DNA of 64,000 bases from Aquila chrysaetos chrysaetos (taxonomy: Eukaryota; Chordata; Aves; Accipitriformes; Accipitridae), in contig NC_044004.1 in assembly GCF_900496995.4 (NCBI RefSeq), positions 79,057,538-79,121,537 of the forward strand, given 5' to 3'. Of the stretch, positions 63,892 through 64,000 are shown one piece after another; within the stretch, counting starts at the first letter, position 1, and each line of letters begins with the position of its first letter. The notes under the pieces are model-generated. The model was not told the DNA's origin. It ran no database searches and worked only from the letters and a program-made list of their open reading frames with translations. The position numbers and the translations under genes were made by a program.

Positions 63892-64000
63892 GAAAACACA
63901 GTAACCTAGGGTTACATTGTACAAACAATATTTACATTTGGATATTATCAAACAGATCCCAGAATCAGTAAAACAAACAATCACTAAAAGATATTAACCA
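63892..64000. other. Window end, nothing recognised
   Basis: AT-rich sequence up to the edge with no gene or repeat that can be named. Confidence 0.5.

Overview
The window looks like bird nuclear DNA. It has an avian-type CR1 LINE (51.7-52.5 kb), an older CR1 remnant (18.5-18.9 kb), a decayed gammaretrovirus-like provirus, a spliced vertebrate housekeeping gene with a CpG-island promoter, and about 50 kb of AT-rich non-coding DNA with many A-rich or T-rich tracts. The species cannot be named from this sequence.

Left edge (1-2.9 kb): the 5' half of RPL7L1 (ribosomal protein L7-like 1, a nucleolar uL30-family protein) lies on the minus strand. Four coding exons are readable (2594-2607, 2324-2432, 293-456 and 1-110, the last cut by the window edge). 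All junctions obey GT/AG and keep one reading frame of about 132 codons. The promoter is a CpG island with a YY1-type element over the start codon and a perfect NRF1-type palindrome about 45 bases upstream.

2.86-10.54 kb: a broken class I (gamma-like) endogenous retrovirus on the plus strand, with leader, gag, an in-frame UGA between gag and pol, pol (protease, reverse transcriptase, RNase H, integrase), env, polypurine tract and one 3' LTR. Every gene has stops or frameshifts. I found no 5' LTR: the leader-like sequence begins directly beside the RPL7L1 CpG island, so the provirus now lies head to head with RPL7L1.

10.54-11.64 kb is a GC-rich flank with no convincing gene. From 11.64 kb to the end the DNA is mostly AT-rich intergenic or intronic sequence. 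It holds two CR1 copies, simple repeats, a strand-biased purine tract, two interlocking inverted repeats at 43.06 kb, a G-quadruplex-type run at 63.86 kb, and one well-formed but unidentified exon candidate on the minus strand at 35.1-35.3 kb. I see no complete second gene and no RNA gene I could defend. I found no evidence for a wholly new system; the best leads are the promoter/provirus junction, the exon candidate and the 43 kb inverted repeats.
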